64,000 nt of DNA from NCBI GenBank assembly GCA_964036295.1, contig OZ038465.1, positions 26,012,870 through 26,076,869 on the forward strand. Direction: 5' to 3'. The position numbers and the translations under genes are program-made. The stretch comes from Plumapathes pennacea. Taxonomy: Eukaryota > Cnidaria > Anthozoa > Antipatharia > Myriopathidae. Below the pieces are notes generated by a model. That model worked only from the letters and a program-made list of their open reading frames with translations. It was not told where the DNA came from and searched no databases. Below are positions 48,480 to 59,628 of the stretch, in pieces; within the stretch, counting starts at the first letter, position 1, and each line of letters starts with the position of its first letter.

Positions 48480-49126
48480 GTTTATTATAACCTGATTTTC
48501 CTTACAAAAAATTGAATATGCAATACCTGTAGTCTTGAGTATTTTTACTTTATGCACACTCCAATTCTCTTTATCGGGCAACTCCACGCTTTGCCCTTGC
48601 AGACGTATTGGTTCTTGGCCAGAAACAACGGACATTCTAGAAGAACAGTTTATGCATGTTGTTTATGAGCTAAAAACTAATGATGATAGTAGCTATACAC
48701 ATGATTAGGCATTATAAAGTAGCTATTCTCACCTTGCCAGTGCCCTCAATCCAGGATATATGCACAACACTAACAGTGGACTCGTGTGTAAATTCCACTA
48801 CAACAAATTGTCGACTCATCTGGAAAATACAATTTTTTTCAGAGACCCAAACAGTACTAAAGTGTGTTGAGACAGTACTAAAGTGTGTCTAAAATGTGTC
48901 TAAAGTGTTTATATGGAAGTTCAGTATCTGGTTATGGGACTAAAAAAGACTGCATCATCACAAAAATGTAAAATAAATTTCAATTTCAATGTTAAATCTG
49001 AGGAACTTAGTTGGATTTCATGGTATTCTGTGCTGTTATGTTATTTATATATTAGTAAAGCAGTTATTATTAATTGTTCAAAACTGTGTGTGTACGTGTT
49101 TAAGAAAAGATGTGATTAATTACCAG

Positions 49127-49525
49127 TCAGAATTCTTGCAGTATTGCCAGGAACACAGATGTAGCATTCTGCTCTATTTCAAACTTGATAGCTTTCCTTT
49201 GGAGCCTGTTTCCAGGGCACATTTGCATATGTGCATCTCGTTCTCTCACACTGTGCACTCCAATTATACGAGAGTCACAAGGCTGGTTGAAGAGTGGTAC
49301 AGTTACATTGTAAGTTCTGCACAGGAATAATGGGTGTCCATTTTCATCTAATTCATCTGCGGCATTGCCCACAATTTCACAGCATGATGTACCATTGATT
49401 ATGTAGCAGTTGTTTGGTTTCCTCATGGAAATCTTGGTTCTTTGTTGATGTCTGAGTGCTTGTTTGTTGTCTAATTCACTTAGTCTTTTAACTATTTGTG
49501 CAAAGAGTTTTTGCCTGATCGTACA
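49127..49525 (-). pseudogene. Conserved minus-strand ORF of unknown function (junction of units 4/5)
   Basis: Same frame as 14639-15037, open, with E-I-V for E-V-V near the N terminus and Q-E-F at the C terminus; TGA at 49127. Confidence 0.4.
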
Positions 49526-51575
49526 AGTCTTTTTAACTGTTGCATGTAATTTTCAAATGGAAATGCATCACACATCCTCTGTATAACAACAAACAGGGGA
49601 AATGTCTACTCGACATTAGTGACATTTACGATCTCGACTCCCTCGTAAACAAACCAACAAGGGTATCAGCAAATAGATCTTCATGTCTCGATGTTATTCT
49701 CACTAATGTCCCAGCATTCATGAGAGACTCTGGCGTCATCGAGACTGGCCTAAGCGATCACTGCCTCGTGTACACAGTGCTGAACACCAAACTGCTGAGA
49801 CCAAAATCTGAAGCCACCATTAGGCGATCGTTTAAGAATTTTGATCAGGACACTTTCCTCGATGATCTTAGGAGAGTGCCGTTCTCGACTGCATATGTCT
49901 TTGATGATCCAAATGATGTCTACTGGTGCTGGGAAAAACTCTACAAACAAGTCCTAGATGATGATGCCCCGATAAAAACGTATCACAGGCGTCCGTTGAC
50001 TGGATCCAAATTTATAACTACTGAAACCAGAAATGCCATGAGAGAGCGGGATCGATTGAAGAAGATCTTTCACAAAACAAGAAACCCAACAGACTAGAAA
50101 AGCTATCGGCAAATGAGAAACAGGGTCACAAGCATGAGAAGGAAGACTGTACATGAGCATTTTAGAAAGCTCTGTGATAACAACAGCAGTGACCAAAGAA
50201 AGTTTTGGAATACAATAAAACCTTATATTGACTCGCGGAAGTGTAAGAACTACGGCCGTATTGTCCTCAAGGACAATAACAGGATCATTACAGACCAACA
50301 AAAGGTGGCGGAGACATTAAATGATTTCTTCACAACCGTCGATTGTCCCGAAACTGCTCAACCAAAACCCTCGCCAGACCTCAGCCACATAACTGAACAT
50401 GTAGTTAATACATCAAGTCTGTCGCTGGGGAAAACAAATCCAAGGGAAGTGAAAGAGACTCTTCTCAGCCTTAAGCCAAACAAAGCGACGGGATACGATC
50501 TCATTCCTCCGCGTGCAGTAAAACAATCAGCAGACGTACTTTGTTACCCTCTAAGTACGTTAGTTAACTACGTGCTAGACGATGGTAAAATACCGCAACA
50601 GTGGAAACTTGGGGAAGTTGCACCCGTCTATAAGAACAACTGTGCCTTAAACAAACTAGGGGCCAATTACCATTCTGCCGTCACTCTCAAAAGTGTTTGA
50701 GAGGCTAATGCACGCCAGAGTGAGCCCTCACTTTGAGAACATTTTTCATAAGTACGTATTCGCCTATAGGAAACATCATGGTTGTGATGCCGCTTTGCTC
50801 AGCCTAACCAAAAGCCGAACTCTTTAAGGATTATCTATCAAATCGCCGTCAACGAGTTAAGATCGGAACAGCTACTCCGCCTTGCAGAGCATCACGGCCG
50901 GAGTCCCGCAGGGCTCCATACTTAGCCCTGTCTTATTCAACATCTTCATGAATGATCTTGCTTATGTTGTTGAACAAAGCTCATTGTCAGCTTATGCAGA
51001 CGACACACAAATCTTCCATGCAGATAAAGATCTTAACAAAGTCGAAGAAACCATAAACGATGATTTATCTAACGTCGATAAATGGTACAAAGAAAACGGA
51101 ATGAAAAGAAACCCCTCTAAGTATCATGCAATGATCTTGGGTAAAACACAGAAAAAACTAAAATTTCATTGCGAGAACATCGTCATCCTGAACAGTGAAG
51201 CATTCGAGTTACTAGGTGTCACCGTGGATGACAAACTTAAATTTGACCTACACACCGCTAAAGTCTGCAGGAAGGTATCTCAGCAGGTTGCTGTGCTAAG
51301 ACGTATGAGGAACATGTTACCATTCGAAACAAGGGTGAGAATCTACAAATCCTTTATTGTTCTACACTTTACTTACTGTGCAGAAACTTGGCATTTCTGC
51401 AGCAAGATGTCTGCTGACAAGCTAGATAAGGTAATGAGCGCGCTGTCCACTTCGTCTTCAGAGACAAAAGTACCCCGTATGAAGATCTACTCAAGAAGTT
51501 AGGAGAGCAATTAAAATCCTCAGTACTGTTTATAAACAATGCCCGTTAGCGGAGGAACAAGGGTGTTTTGTCTAA
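49526..51575 (+). pseudogene. 5'-truncated APE-type LINE retrotransposon, copy 5
   Basis: Endonuclease block 49540-50097 ending at TAG in place of a Trp codon; RT start 50113-50700 with the type A linker deletion. A private deletion of about 131 bp near 50812 removes motif A (D-L-S-K-A-F-D), so this copy has no first catalytic aspartate. One A is also lost near 50868. The Y-A-D-D block is open in 50882-51502, followed by the type A 23-bp deletion. Confidence 0.85.
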
Positions 51576-51712
51576 AATGTCGGAAAGACCGCTGGTCATG
51601 GCTCTGTTGCACTTAACCTCAAAGAATGGCACCGTGTTGTCCGATGATTTCAAAGGAAAACCATCCAAGATTCATATTCTGGCTGGGTAATGCACTTGCG
51701 AAATGAGATCTA

Positions 51713-52097
51713 TCAGACCCAGCATTTTCCATAAAAATTACGTCGGACTCCACATTTTCCACACTCCACATTTTCCACACTCTGCATTTTCCACACTCCG
51801 CATTTTTCATACTCCGCATTTTCCACACTCCGCACTCCCCATTTTCCATCCAACCTTTGTCCTGTGTGTACAAGTTGGTGCCTGATCAGGCTACTCTTCA
51901 TTGCAAAAGTTTTGCCACATTTGTCTGTTCAGGTCACCCTTTGCAAATGTTTTACCACATGTGTCACACTGATTGGGATTTCCTTTGCACAACAGGCTCC
52001 TCATATAAATTGGAAGTTGTTTACAACATCTTTCAATCGAGTACATGTTCTCATTGTGTGACATTTTTAATCCTCTTCTTAAACCAGCCATGTTCAA
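51713..52097 (-). pseudogene. C2H2 zinc-finger exon remnant, copy 5, internally deleted
   Basis: Several small deletions (near 51925, 51940 and 51995) remove the T-G-E-K-P-H linker, part of finger 1's histidine end and the E-P-H-Q-L segment, leaving [15 protein letters not shown] without a complete finger. The satellite and second finger are retained. Confidence 0.75.
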
Positions 52098-52169
52098 CCT
52101 GTAAAATAATACAACCTTCTATTAGCCTTACAATAATCACAACGCTAATGCAGTAGTAGCGCATCATTC

Positions 52170-52945
52170 GGAGACTCCAAGCGTGTCGCCATCTTGAAAT
52201 TTAGTGTTCGTCTGTCAGTCTGTCAGTCTGTCAGTCTGGCGTACAACCTTGTCCCCAGTTCCCATCGCTGCATAACCAATAACAAAGGCCGGATTGATCA
52301 TGTGTGGCCCTGTAGTTTTACTCGCAAATTGAATGAAGCAACTACAGTCTATCGTAACTGTGTTCACGAAAATGAATTTGAAAACTGGAAAACCTGAAAC
52401 ACAACAGTCTCGCGAAGCTTTCCTTCAAAAGAGAAGGGAACAGGCACGGGCAAGGCGGAATGAAACGATCGAAAAGCACCAAATACGTCTAGAGAAGACA
52501 ACAGCATGATAAACAGAAGCGTGCCGAAGAAACGATTCCGCAAAGAAAACAGCGCATGAATGCCGATCGACAGCGGCATGAACACAAGCAAGCCGAAGAA
52601 AACACTCCACAAAGAGAACAGCGGCTGAAAGCAAAACCGGAACTTCAAGAGCAAAAGTGGGCTGAAGAAAAGACCCAGCAGAGAAAACAACGCATGAATG
52701 CCGATCGAAAGCGGCATGAACACAAGTGAGCTGAAGAAAAGACTCCACAAAGAGAACAGCGCTTGAAAGCGAATCGAGAACTTCAGATGCCGTTTTGCAT
52801 TAAACTCAGATACTTATTCAGAAAGGACAAGCAACAAAGGTTAGTCAGTGGAAATGGAACAATCACCTTGACAAATACATTCTACCCGTATCTTGTAACT
52901 CGATCACTTGAGAATGTATTAGAATCTGTATGCTGATCATTTTTG
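52170..52945 (+). repeat. Gln/Arg-rich repeat family with 4 x 69-bp repeats, copy 5
   Basis: 69-bp repeats at 52517-52792; otherwise as copies 1 and 3, with a shorter CTGT microsatellite. Confidence 0.75.
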
Positions 52946-53058
52946 AAGTATTTCGAAGTATTGTTGCTCGCTGCGTGGCCCGACTAACTTAAAATCACAC
53001 GGCGTGTCTTTTCGTCATGTTATTAGTTTTTTTCTGGGTTACGAATCTGCACACGGTG

Positions 53059-53095
53059 ATTGGTTCAGATTATCACGTGATATGCAATGACGTAA
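53059..53095 (+). promoter_or_regulatory. Promoter-like cluster, copy 5
   Basis: ATTGG, CACGTG and TGACGTAA (53088-53095), same order and spacing as unit 1. Confidence 0.35.
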
Positions 53096-54657
53096 TTGAC
53101 TTCGTTAAACAACTCCAGTGTGGCCAGTGAATTGCTCAGTACTTGTGTGTAAAAGTTAACTGCATTTAATCCAAACTCAACACCGTTTGGGTATGTGGAA
53201 CACGCACTGATAAACTGGATGTTAGGGAACAATTTTGGCTTGCGTTCTTTAGTTCACCGCGGAAGCTTTGAGAATAGCCGTAAACAGATGTTTGATGGAT
53301 ACCGCTGGGGGATTGCAATATCTCTGTCGCCGCTAAACTTTATGTGGCGACACGAAATACTTCTGGGAAGGAAACAGGCCGAAAATGGAAACCAAAGCTA
53401 CGATGAGCTTTAGCCGCAAAACAATGGCGATTTATGCTTTACTCTGTACATCACAGATGTTGCCTCATAAAATTCTTCTGCTTATCGTACATTGCCTGTT
53501 GAAATGTTTCTTTCATTCGATCATGTAGCCTTTGTTTCGTAATGGTCATTGAAATGAAAAATACACCGAAATAGTCCTGAGTGTTAATTTGCAGTCACAC
53601 ATGGACTGAACGCGCTGTGAACAAAACCGCAATAATATTTTAAACATGTCTTGTGTTACATTCCTCGCTTTCAATTTTATATTTGTTACAAAGCACGAAT
53701 ACTCGAAAGCCTGATAGAAGAAACGTATTCAGTTAATAAAAGAAAACACAAAAGTATTGGATTAATCTGATTAGAAATAAGAGTCAAAGTCCATTGTGCA
53801 TAAGAAAAGTTGTCACGCATTCTCAAAATGCAGGGTCACTTAACCTTTAAAGGGCCCAAGTCACCCAGTGTGCATTGCGCGCTTGAGTTTTTGTTGTCAT
53901 TCGGGAAATAGGGGTGGTCTCACCTGACTTCAAGGGCTCACAGAATCAAATGATATGGCGTCGTTGGTGAATATATTTCGCGACTATTTTAGTGTTTTTC
54001 TTTCTTTTGAGAATATTGCAGTCTCATTGTAATCTCCCTTCTTTGCAACTCGGAGCTAAGAGGGTCATCATCCGCCTGAACTCAACGTCGGAATTTCACG
54101 ACTTTGCTCGAAGTCACATCAGTCAGATGGTGTTTCAACACACGGCCGATATGGGTTTGTTTTTATAATCTGTGCCATACCATCAACCATGCTGTTGTTT
54201 TCTAAATTACGAGGTAAGCTACAATCATGGTCAAAAGTTGTTGGGACGCTCCACTTACGCACATCCGGAGCACAATGTAAATCCGTACAACCTATGGGGG
54301 TATCATATTTCTTGGGACTTGTAAACTATCAACAAACTCGTTCACGAGATCGAGAGTCGAATGCTTTTTGCATTGGTAAATCATAACTGAGTTCAACTGT
54401 AAACGCGCGCCACTTTCTGCAGATACAATGGTCGTTTTTTAGATTACGTATAGCTGATTGACGACTCTCATTGGCTCAAACAGCACAAGTGAAAACATGT
54501 GACAAGTACCCAGGCCCATCCGAGAACTCTCGTTTGGCAACGGGACATGTTTCATGCTTCGTAATAGTGTAGCTGTGGAATTTTGTCTGACATTTGTGTT
54601 CAGCCGTAGATAGGGATTCTAAACTACTTCGACGATACGCAGTTGCATCTTTTTGGG

Positions 54658-54717
54658 ATGGAATTGGAAGAACGTGTGGTTGCTGGACGTTCAAAACCTC
54701 GTCAGATCAGTTTCAAG
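54658..54717 (+). pseudogene. Candidate 20-codon first exon, copy 5 (donor lost)
   Basis: Coding sequence as at 7332-7391, but the donor reads AAG|TTAGGT, as in copy 2. Confidence 0.3.
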
Positions 54718-55300
54718 TTAGGTAAAATTTTATCATATATTCCGATGTTCAGTTTATTAAATGGTTATACATGCATGTACTTAGTCGAATCGCTATTGTC
54801 GGATCGAGGTGTCGATGTTGCTACTGTCAGGGTTCTGGTTTGCGGTGTGAATGCACGGTCACGAGCATTTCTGCTAGACGTACTTGGCATACTCCTTGGG
54901 GTACCAAGATATTCATCTGCATGGGATATAAAATTACACACGTCCCGTCTTTTTACGTAGAAAACATCCAAATAGTCAATCTCTCTCTAAAACGATACAG
55001 AAAACATTGTATAATAGACTGAAGTGTGGCTGTGCATCGATGTTTGCGAACAAACGTGTTGGTTGATTCTGGTATATGTACATGAATCGTGTAAACACAA
55101 TGCCGTAACTTTTTAACGTTCAAGAAAATTTTCACTATTGTATGAGAGTTCCGCTAGTTAATAAAACCCTTAATAATAATGCCCTCCTTGAGTATTGAAG
55201 GACTTTGGAGTAAGAATCTGCAATGCAATAATGAATATTGTATTTTATTATGTAATTTATAAAAGGAATTCTGAAACGTTTACCTGTATAAACAATAATA

Positions 55301-55655
55301 AACTCAAGTCAATTAAGGCCTGGTTTTTCATGGAAACGAGGCTAAATCCATTATTTTTAGTTTTCGTTCGCTTTATTTTAGAGAATCGTGTAAAACTTTC
55401 CAGGTTTACTTTTTACGATAGTTTGCACAGTTTCCTGCAATCACATGTCATACCAGAATAATTTACAAGACAAAATAGTTCTAGAATAGGTGCCCATAAA
55501 CAACCAAAAATGGGGTGTATAGAACGAGGTTTATATTGATCAAATTTTGCCTATTGTGAGTTTACAAGAACCAGTGAATCGTAAATAGCCTTTGACGCTT
55601 GTCTGTAGAACACCTATTGAAAGCAATCAGTCAATGATTAGAAAGTATCGAATAT
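55301..55655 (+). mobile_element. Truncated left end of the TIR element, copy 5
   Basis: The left terminal repeat, with one substitution (AAGTCAATTAAGGCC), is preceded by TA at 55299-55300. Element sequence continues for 355 bp and stops at GTATCGAATAT, where the right flank begins. No gene part is included. Confidence 0.85.
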
Positions 55656-56905
55656 GCAGTTAATTAGAACAGAACCTTCAGAACACTGGAGAACAGTATT
55701 CTTCTGGACGACACTTACAAGCCCACTAAACTTGAAAATAATCTTGTAATGTAGGAGGTTGCAAATCAAAAAAGGAACTTGTCTTGGAACCATACGCAAG
55801 TGAGGGGCATTTCTAAGTAATGCACAAACTGAATACATTTTCCCCACAGGACTAAGTCCAATCTTTAAGATCCTTTTGAAATCAACAAAGGCAAAGTAAG
55901 TGGTAATATTCCCAAAAGGCTCATTCTACAGCTGCCGTGACAACACTCATAGAGGAATTAAACTCCATCTGCTCATCAGTTAAATTGCCTGCCTTGTATG
56001 GACCTTGTAAAAAGATGAACTCGCAGTGAATATGCTGGATTACCGTAGATACATAGGGGCTGACCAGCAAGATTAAAGGAATGCCGATGAAGCGCATCAA
56101 GAAAACCTGACATCCTAAGCATTCCTGCATCATGCCGTTTACCCTCTGACAAAAAATAAAAATAAATGATTGTATCTGCAGTTTATGGCTGGTAGTTATT
56201 TATAATACTCATAACGCACAGCTAATAAAACAGCCAAAATGAATCCACTATATAATAGTCAATCAATCAATCAAACAAACAACACTAACTACTTTACATA
56301 AGATTGCAATCATATAGCTTACCTACTGGCCCATAGAGGTTGGTAATCATGCCGTTCGGTGCCAAGACTGACTGGAACTTTATGTCGTGAACCCGTTTAT
56401 ACATGACGCTTTGATGTTCACCAGGCCGACTAATTGCCTGGACTGTTCCATCCACAAAACCCCAGCAGTTGTCCAGAGCTTCTCCCTTCCGGTACTCTGC
56501 ATTAGGAAACTCCTCTAGGCGGAGCGAGTTACAACAAGGTTGGTTAATGTCCCGCAGTAAATAACCATGGTTTTCATGAATGAATCAATGACTTCGCTAA
56601 GAATCAGGCTCAGTTTTGGGACCGATCGTCCAAACCTTGGTATCATATCCGACAGTCGACACGGATATGCAAACTCTTTAGTAAAGCACCTTCCAGTCCA
56701 GAAGCCACAGTTCCATTGTTGCAAACAAACTTATCGGGAATTTTCAGCGTTTCGGCAAGGAGAGGAAGCTCAGCCATACCAAATCGGAACTCGGTCTGAA
56801 ATTCATCCGGCGACATGTTGAACTCGCTTGGTTGTTGCTTCATAAATAGCCAACAACTCAACTTCATCTATCACACCATCGCAAAACAAGCATAACAGAG
56901 GTATC
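55656..56905 (-). pseudogene. PIF/Harbinger-type DDE transposase relic
   Basis: Minus-strand pieces match the PIF/Harbinger (HARBI1-like, DDE_Tnp_4) transposase in order: an F-R-F-G-M-A-E-L-P-L-L-A-E-T-L segment, A-Y-P-C-R-L-S-D-M-I, N-C-W-G-F-V-D-G-T with the first catalytic Asp at 56450-56452, then G-K-R-H-D-A-G. A 177-bp intron (56146-56322, GTAAGC...TTTTGTCAG) is removed in phase, giving G-P-V-E-G-K-R-H-D. The second catalytic position reads G-N-P-A-Y (AAT, 56039-56041) where Asp is usual. The Glu is kept (55924-55926) but is followed at once by TGA replacing Trp (55921-55923). Frameshifts lie near 56660, 56010 and 55912. The frame ends L-Q-D-Y-F-Q-V at 55726. It is an old dead copy. Confidence 0.85.
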
Positions 56906-57059
56906 TAAAATCCTTTTTTTTACTGAACATGGCTTATCTTTGTATAACTGGTGCTCAATCCGGATGTTTACAACCTAAAGTAGCAATTCGTCACGGCTGA
57001 CGACAAGTGCGAAAACAATAGTGCCAGTCTACTGACGGTCAAATGTAGTACTCGTAGCT
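56906..57059. other. Spacer, no gene seen
   Basis: Probably 5' leader of the Harbinger relic; no terminal repeat was identified. Confidence 0.4.
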
Positions 57060-57740
57060 GTACTGGTAGTCGGATTTAAAGCTCTCTATTTAATGGATAC
57101 CGCTACTGGATTGCAAATATCTCTGTCGCCGCTAATTATTTAGTCCTGACGAACTTTCTGTGGCGACACGAAATTCCTTTGGGAAGATACCAGGCCGAAA
57201 ACGGACACCAGTGCCATGACGAACTTTAACCGTAAACAATGATGATTTTAATATACTTTTACACTGTATATGACATCTGTTGCCACGTACATACTGTAGC
57301 TGTTTTGTAAAGTTTTTTTGCCGAAAGTATATCCGTTTTCGTGACGAAAATACCCATTCTCGCGGTTTAAGAACTACAAAACGCTGCTCTGTAAACATAT
57401 TAAATGTTTGTGCTGCGCGCGAGCGTGACAGTTGTCAAAATGCTTCTGCTGATCGTACTGTGCCTGTTGAAATATTTCTTTCATTCAATCATGTAACCTT
57501 TGTTTCGTAGTAGTAATTGTATACTAGAAATGAAAAATACACCGAAATAGTCCTTAGCTTTGACTTTGTTAGTCACAAATGACTGAATACGCTGTGAACA
57601 AAACGGCAATAATATTGTAAAATCTCGTGCTACTTTCCTTGCTGTCAATTATATTTTTTTTACGGAGCGGGAATGCTCGAAAGCCTCATAGAAGAAACGC
57701 ACTCAGTAAAAATGTATATAAGTATTGAAGCGGAGGCTAT
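57060..57740 (+). repeat. Diverged relic of the array segment 5970-6440
   Basis: Patches such as GGATACCGCT, ATCTCTGTCGCCGCTAA, GTGGCGACACGAAAT, GGGAAGA.ACAGGCCGAAAA and CCTGTTGAAAT.TTTCTTTC recur in the order found in unit 1 near 5970-6440, with many substitutions and insertions. It is an older dispersed member of a repeat family that forms part of the unit. No intact ORF. Confidence 0.75.
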
Positions 57741-58084
57741 ATTATCGTGGCCTCTGATTAAAAATAAGTGTTCAAAATCAAACTGCATGTCAAAATCGAC
57801 TGAGCATGAAAATATAAGTCACGCATTATAAGAGACACTGTGCGAAAAGCCAAGTATTCGGGTCAGCACGCGCTCGAAAACGGATCAACACACGTCTCGT
57901 GTTCTGGCGTATTCGGTCGTATTCAGACTGTTATGACGTTACGTCAACCTGGAGTATGCAACACGAAAACATACTGTTTTTTCGAATTCGAATCGAATAC
58001 TCTTGACTAATCTAAAGTAGCCGGTGTATCACCACGCTATAATCCTAACGAACACGCAAGGTATTTTGGTGAGCCAGCCCTAAA
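57741..58084. other. Spacer, no gene seen
   Basis: AT-rich DNA with no recognised feature. Confidence 0.4.
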
Positions 58085-58445
58085 AAACCAGGAATATTTT
58101 CCGTGTTCAAGAGTATTCGAGTTGAGTTTTTACAGCGCTTCCAGTTTTCTTGGGTGTTCGACTTGAAAACTAGCGAAAAACCTAGCGCTTTCAAGAGTAT
58201 GCCGATTCGAATGCTATTGCACTTTAAGTTTATTTTAATACTCGACTTGAAAACGCGCAAAAAATCTAAAGCTTTCAGAAGTATGCAATTTGAATTTTGT
58301 GGCGCTTCAATTTGTTTTGGTGTTCGACTTGAAAACTTGCGAAAAACCTAGTGCTTTCAAGAGTGTACGATTTGAATGCTAACGGTGCTTCTGATATTTT
58401 TAGGTGTTCGACTTGAAAATCTCAGCAAAATCTGTCGTCAACTAA
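58085..58445 (+). repeat. Minisatellite, ~83-bp period, about four copies
   Basis: TTCGACTTGAAAAC (or CTCGACTTGAAAAC) recurs at about 58157, 58240, 58322 and 58407. Between occurrences lie GCGAAAAACCTAG.GCTTTCA and a G.TTCGAATGCTA.-type segment. Repeats are diverged from each other. Confidence 0.8.
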
Positions 58446-59628
58446 TAAAAATTTCTGAAAACCATAATATTTCCGTTATCGAAAACGTCTCATTTTTACG
58501 TGTAGTTTCCGAACGAATGTATTCGGAAACTACAGCTGCTATTTTAGTCTTTTTACTCATAAGTTGAGCAATGACATACCCATTTATAGTCGAAATGCTT
58601 TTATTTTTATGGAATAGTGCAGTCTAAAAATACATCACTGCTTCTTTCATAGCTTCGTTCTGTAGTGAATTGCTGTACTCCTTAATCAAAGGGTGAGATA
58701 ATAAGCATTTTTTTAAACCGGAGCGTGTTCCCTCTGAGGAGAAGGGGACCTCCTTCTCTGTGGTGTGGGAGTTTTAACCCTCTGTTGGCAAATGCCTTCA
58801 CCAATTGTAGCCCAAGTTACGAGTAACCTGGGCTTGCTTCGCGTTGAAGGAGTGCCGGGCACTCAAAGGTTACTAGGGCGTTCTTCTTGGCTAGCCTGTA
58901 CTTTGCCTTGTAGCCTTCTCATCAAGGAATCTGCAGCTGCAGTCCTCCACATTGGGGGCCTGACAACCCTGTATGTATCTCTCTTCTGATTCAAATGTAT
59001 TGTTCAAGAGGTGAACATCATTCTGAAAATAACGTTTTTAGGTATTAGGAATATCCACAAAGCACAAAATATGAAATGACTGCGCAGCTCATGATGATTG
59101 AAAACCACTCTTACAAGGACAAGAAAGATATGCATGCATTTTTACATGAAATCTCGGATATCTCCTCGCTTTGCGCCTTTGCCGGTTGCGCCGCAAAATA
59201 CCATATGTGTTATATTATACTTTTTTATACGGCCTCAAAAATTTTAAAGTCATTTTCAACTTGAACCGCACAGAGATACTTTGATAGTTGAAGTTAATAT
59301 AGACTGTTTACTTTTAAACAATGCCGCAAATTCCACAAATACCGCGTGTACCAGTAGATATTTTAAAAAACCTCCATTCATGTATTTAGACCACAAGGCA
59401 ATCAACAGCTCTCAACTCATGCCTCATGTTTTTTTTTTTGCTTCATGTCCTTTTTTCTGTTCTTTCTACAACGGGACTACAACTACAACTAGAACGTTTT
59501 TTTCAAATACGCCGCGCTTTTCTAATTAGCGGAACCCCGCACTTTTAATTGATTGTTTTGTGATCTTTGTTAACTTTTTATATAAAACAATAGCTGTTAG
59601 CTTAATTAAAAATGTGTTCGTTTATACT
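58446..59628. other. Intergenic, no supported gene
   Basis: Short plus-strand ORFs (58765-58989, 59076-59264, 59281-59529) have no domain, splice signals or composition that support coding. No RNA gene recognised. Confidence 0.45.

Larger units (their letters stand above)
41082..49438 (+). repeat. Array unit 4 (type B), 8,357 bp: TIR element absent, 1.33-kb insertion present
   Basis: Carries type B markers from the RT region to the right end, but lacks the 6-kb TIR element and has a foreign insertion in the LINE (41863-43196). Stretches without genes: 46121-47834, 47895-48477 and 48478-49126, with nothing recognised beyond the promoter-like cluster. A G/C change near 47963 (TTACTCCACTCG for TTAGTCGACTCG) is private. 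Confidence 0.9.
1913..55655 (+). repeat. 53.7-kb tandem array of a ~13-kb compound unit, A-B-A-B-A order
   Basis: The same anchor (start of the LINE ORF) recurs at 2014, 15052, 28143, 41183 and 49540, giving periods of 13038, 13091, 13040 and 8357 bp. Copies are near-identical over kilobases, apart from small indels, a missing 6-kb element and a 1.33-kb insertion in copy 4, and a truncated copy 5. Diagnostic variants alternate: copies 1, 3 and 5 share one state and copies 2 and 4 the other, for example GTTACCCTC versus GTTATCCTC in the LINE and CACTGATTGG versus CACTGGTTGG in the zinc-finger exon. This implies amplification of a ~26.1-kb dimer. The left edge is at 1913. The right edge, at 55655, lies 355 bp inside the fifth copy of the TIR element. 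Confidence 0.95.
49439..55655 (+). repeat. Array unit 5 (type A, truncated), 6,217 bp
   Basis: Type A markers from the LINE linker onwards. The first ~500 bp carry states shared with unit 4 (CTTAGGAGAGTG, TTCTCGACTGC), so the copy is a mosaic. It ends abruptly at 55655 inside the TIR element. Stretches without genes: 52946-54657 and 54718-55300. Confidence 0.9.

Noticed and set aside
1913-55655. CRISPR array or bacterial origin
   Set aside because: Repeats are 13 kb with coding relics and spliced introns; there are no short spaced repeats, operons or Shine-Dalgarno patterns.
58765-58989. 74-codon plus-strand ORF
   Set aside because: No homology recognised, no splice signals, composition like the surrounding intergenic DNA.
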